Source of the DNA: Bacillota bacterium
GTDB taxonomy: Bacteria > Bacillota > Bacilli > Paenibacillales > NBRC-103111
Length of the DNA stretch: 64,000 nucleotides
Reading direction: 5' to 3'
Assembly (NCBI GenBank): GCA_023386955.1
Contig: JAEWIS010000048.1
Location: forward strand, 62,001 to 126,000
How positions within the stretch are numbered: the first letter of the stretch is position 1; each line of letters starts with the position of its first letter. Below the pieces are notes generated by a model. It was not told the DNA's origin and made no database searches. It was given only the letters and a program-made list of their open reading frames with translations. A program made the position numbers and the translations under genes. This document shows, in pieces, positions 62,785-64,000 of this stretch.

Positions 62785-62872
62785 GTTGAGACTCGCCGTG
62801 AGTCCAGGTGACCGGCTTGGCCGATGCTTCAGGAACCCGACCCGTGCGGTTGCAGCATGTTTTACAACATAC
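62785..62872 (-). promoter_or_regulatory. L21 leader RNA
   Basis: Minus strand contains GCTGCAACCGCACGGGT and CCTGGACTCACGGCGAGTC, the conserved features of the Bacillota L21 leader that is thought to mediate autoregulation of rplU-rpmA by a ribosomal protein. Confidence 0.7.
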
Positions 62873-62878
62873 CAAAAC

Positions 62879-62907
62879 AGGATAACATATTATGCCCATG
62901 ATGGCAA
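62879..62907 (-). promoter_or_regulatory. sigma-A promoter of rplU
   Basis: Minus strand TTGCCA at 62907-62902, 17-base spacer, TATCCT at 62884-62879. Confidence 0.6.
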
Positions 62908-62938
62908 GGACGTATTTGGCAGAATCGCAGCAATCACA

Positions 62939-63931
62939 TTATAAGGGCGTCCCCGCCGAGTCTGATGTTTGCCGCCCCCACGCATTTTCTTGCCCATACA
63001 CCTTAAGACCCTCTTCCCGGATGGCATTCAGCTCCTCCGCCGTCATTAAGCCCGACCGGTACAAATTGAGATACTCCTGGGAAACCGTCTGGTCAAAAAT
63101 CAGCAGATCATCGGTGTTGATTGTAACCTTCACCCCATAATCGTACAGCCGCCGGATGGGATGGCTGCCGTAGTCCTCCGCCCTGCGCAGCATAATATTG
63201 CTGGTGGGGCATACATGGAGTCGTACGCCCGCATCCGCAAGCCGCCGCATCACCAACGGTGACTGAGCCGCTGCAATCCCGTGATGCACCTCGTCCAGCT
63301 CCAGCTCCTCCACCGCCTCCAGAACATCCTCCGCCGTCCCGAATTCCCCTGTATGGGCCCGCAGTACAACACCATAGTTCCTGGCCAGCCGGAATAAATC
63401 CTTGAAGCAGCGGGCAGACTGCGCCAGTTCATTCCCGCAAATATCCACAGAGCGGAACCAGCCGCTTGCTAATGCCTCCTCAAAACGCGCTTTCACCTGA
63501 TCGGGATTGCAGCCCCTGTCCAAAGCCAGCTCCGGCAAAAATACCGCCTCCGGCGCATAGCGGCTGTGCATCTCCTTCATTGTACGGATAAAAGGCCCCA
63601 CTCCGCCCAACGACTGGATTTCATCCAGCCCGTAGTTTAGCGCCAGGACCCGGATCCCGTCCTCGGCAGCCTGTACAAACGAAGCCTGAACACGAAGGAG
63701 ATAACCCTCCAGACCAGGGCAATAGGATTTCACATGAATAGTAAACCAATCGCCCATTTCCCCCAGGGTAGCAAACCGCCCGGACGGCGGCGCAAGCTTA
63801 GCCTTGGCCAATTGAGCCACATACCGGATATTGCCGCCCCGGCCTGCATGGCTGTGCAAATCACTTTTGGGAATGTGCGTGACCTCTGACAAGGCCCCTT
63901 GCTCCAATGCTTCCATAAACCGCTGCTTCAT
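62939..63931 (-). CDS. adenosine-deaminase-family amidohydrolase
   Basis: 330 residues, ATG behind GGGGGGAT. TIM-barrel metallohydrolase: HxH in KSDLHSHAGRGG, RAHTGEFG in place of the usual HAGE motif, VHHGIAAAQSP (the deaminase HRIGHG counterpart), HVCPTSN and TINTDDL with the catalytic Asp. Reads like an adenosine/adenine/N6-aminopurine deaminase relative; because the HAGE glutamate is replaced by TGE, the purine substrate remains uncertain. Upstream, TCCAATCGTTGGA (63953-63965) could be an operator; the promoter is close to the right edge. Confidence 0.82.
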   Translation of the reverse strand: MKQRFMEALEQGALSEVTHIPKSDLHSHAGRGGNIRYVAQLAKAKLAPPSGRFATLGEMGDWFTIHVKSYCPGLEGYLLRVQASFVQAAEDGIRVLALNYGLDEIQSLGGVGPFIRTMKEMHSRYAPEAVFLPELALDRGCNPDQVKARFEEALASGWFRSVDICGNELAQSARCFKDLFRLARNYGVVLRAHTGEFGTAEDVLEAVEELELDEVHHGIAAAQSPLVMRRLADAGVRLHVCPTSNIMLRRAEDYGSHPIRRLYDYGVKVTINTDDLLIFDQTVSQEYLNLYRSGLMTAEELNAIREEGLKVYGQENAWGRQTSDSAGTPL

Positions 63932-64000
63932 CGTATCCCCCCGTAACCATTATCCAATCGTTGGAAATAAACTACTACGCAGAAAATGGGATAAGGGTTC

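Overview
The window looks like a piece of a spore-forming, fairly GC-rich member of the Bacillota, most probably Paenibacillus or a close relative. The evidence is the set of sporulation genes (spo0B, spoVB, bofC, safA, a SpoIID-domain gene), the split secD and secF, the Prp protease gene between rplU and rpmA, and gene orders that match Bacillus subtilis in long stretches: secDF-comN-spoVB-yrbG-yrzE-yajC-tgt-queA-ruvBA-ruvC-bofC-safA and rplU-prp-rpmA-spo0B-obg-pheB-like/hom/thrB/pheA. Most of this backbone is on the minus strand. No tRNA, rRNA, CRISPR array or intact insertion sequence was seen.

Layout. 1-530: the 5' part of a T-box leader reading out of the left edge, then a very acidic small protein. 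935-6800: membrane-anchored FAD oxidoreductase, hemZ, and a divergent AraC regulator / short-chain dehydrogenase pair. 6823-18200: dtd, relA, a uracil/xanthine permease inserted between relA and apt, a tiny Cys-rich protein behind an FNR-type box, then apt, recJ, a cation efflux gene, secF and secD. 18400-26500: comN, spoVB, a DUF421 gene, yrzE, an inserted two-component system (7TM hybrid kinase plus BTAD-type regulator), and yajC. 26600-33220: tgt, queA, SpoIID-like, ruvB, ruvA, ruvC. 33600-49460: an accessory block with a CapA-like lipoprotein, an AraC/BtrH-like pair, a LacI-regulated sugar ABC operon ending in a PHP-type metallohydrolase, a HAD-like protein behind a cyclic-di-AMP riboswitch, and an S-layer-anchored GH10 xylanase with a divergent AraC regulator and a catabolite-repression (cre) box. 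49500-59000: bofC, safA, ilvE, pheA, thrB, hom, an ACT-domain regulator, a Nudix hydrolase and a TrpD2-like protein. 59490-63931: obg, spo0B, rpmA, prp, rplU and an adenosine-deaminase-like gene.

How the parts work together. The ruv operon with queA, tgt and yajC joins Holliday-junction processing, queuosine synthesis and Sec export; secDF and yajC belong to the same export machine. The hom-thrB-pheA-ilvE run is an amino-acid operon with an ACT-domain sensor at its head. The xylanase, its AraC regulator and the ABC operon fit a plant-polysaccharide life style.

Most worth a second look: (1) a c-di-AMP (ydaO/yuaA) riboswitch with its own sigma-A promoter and terminator placed in front of a HAD-fold protein whose catalytic Asp is Asn; (2) an FNR-like box at the right distance from the start of a 59-residue, four-cysteine protein; (3) two intergenic modules (11647-11831 and 33372-33544) built the same way from two forward and two reversed copies of a related ~24-base unit; (4) a 102-residue protein with no basic residue; (5) palindromic operator candidates at the LacI operon, the Nudix gene and the ACT-regulator gene; (6) an imperfect inverted repeat resembling a MITE between safA and ilvE.
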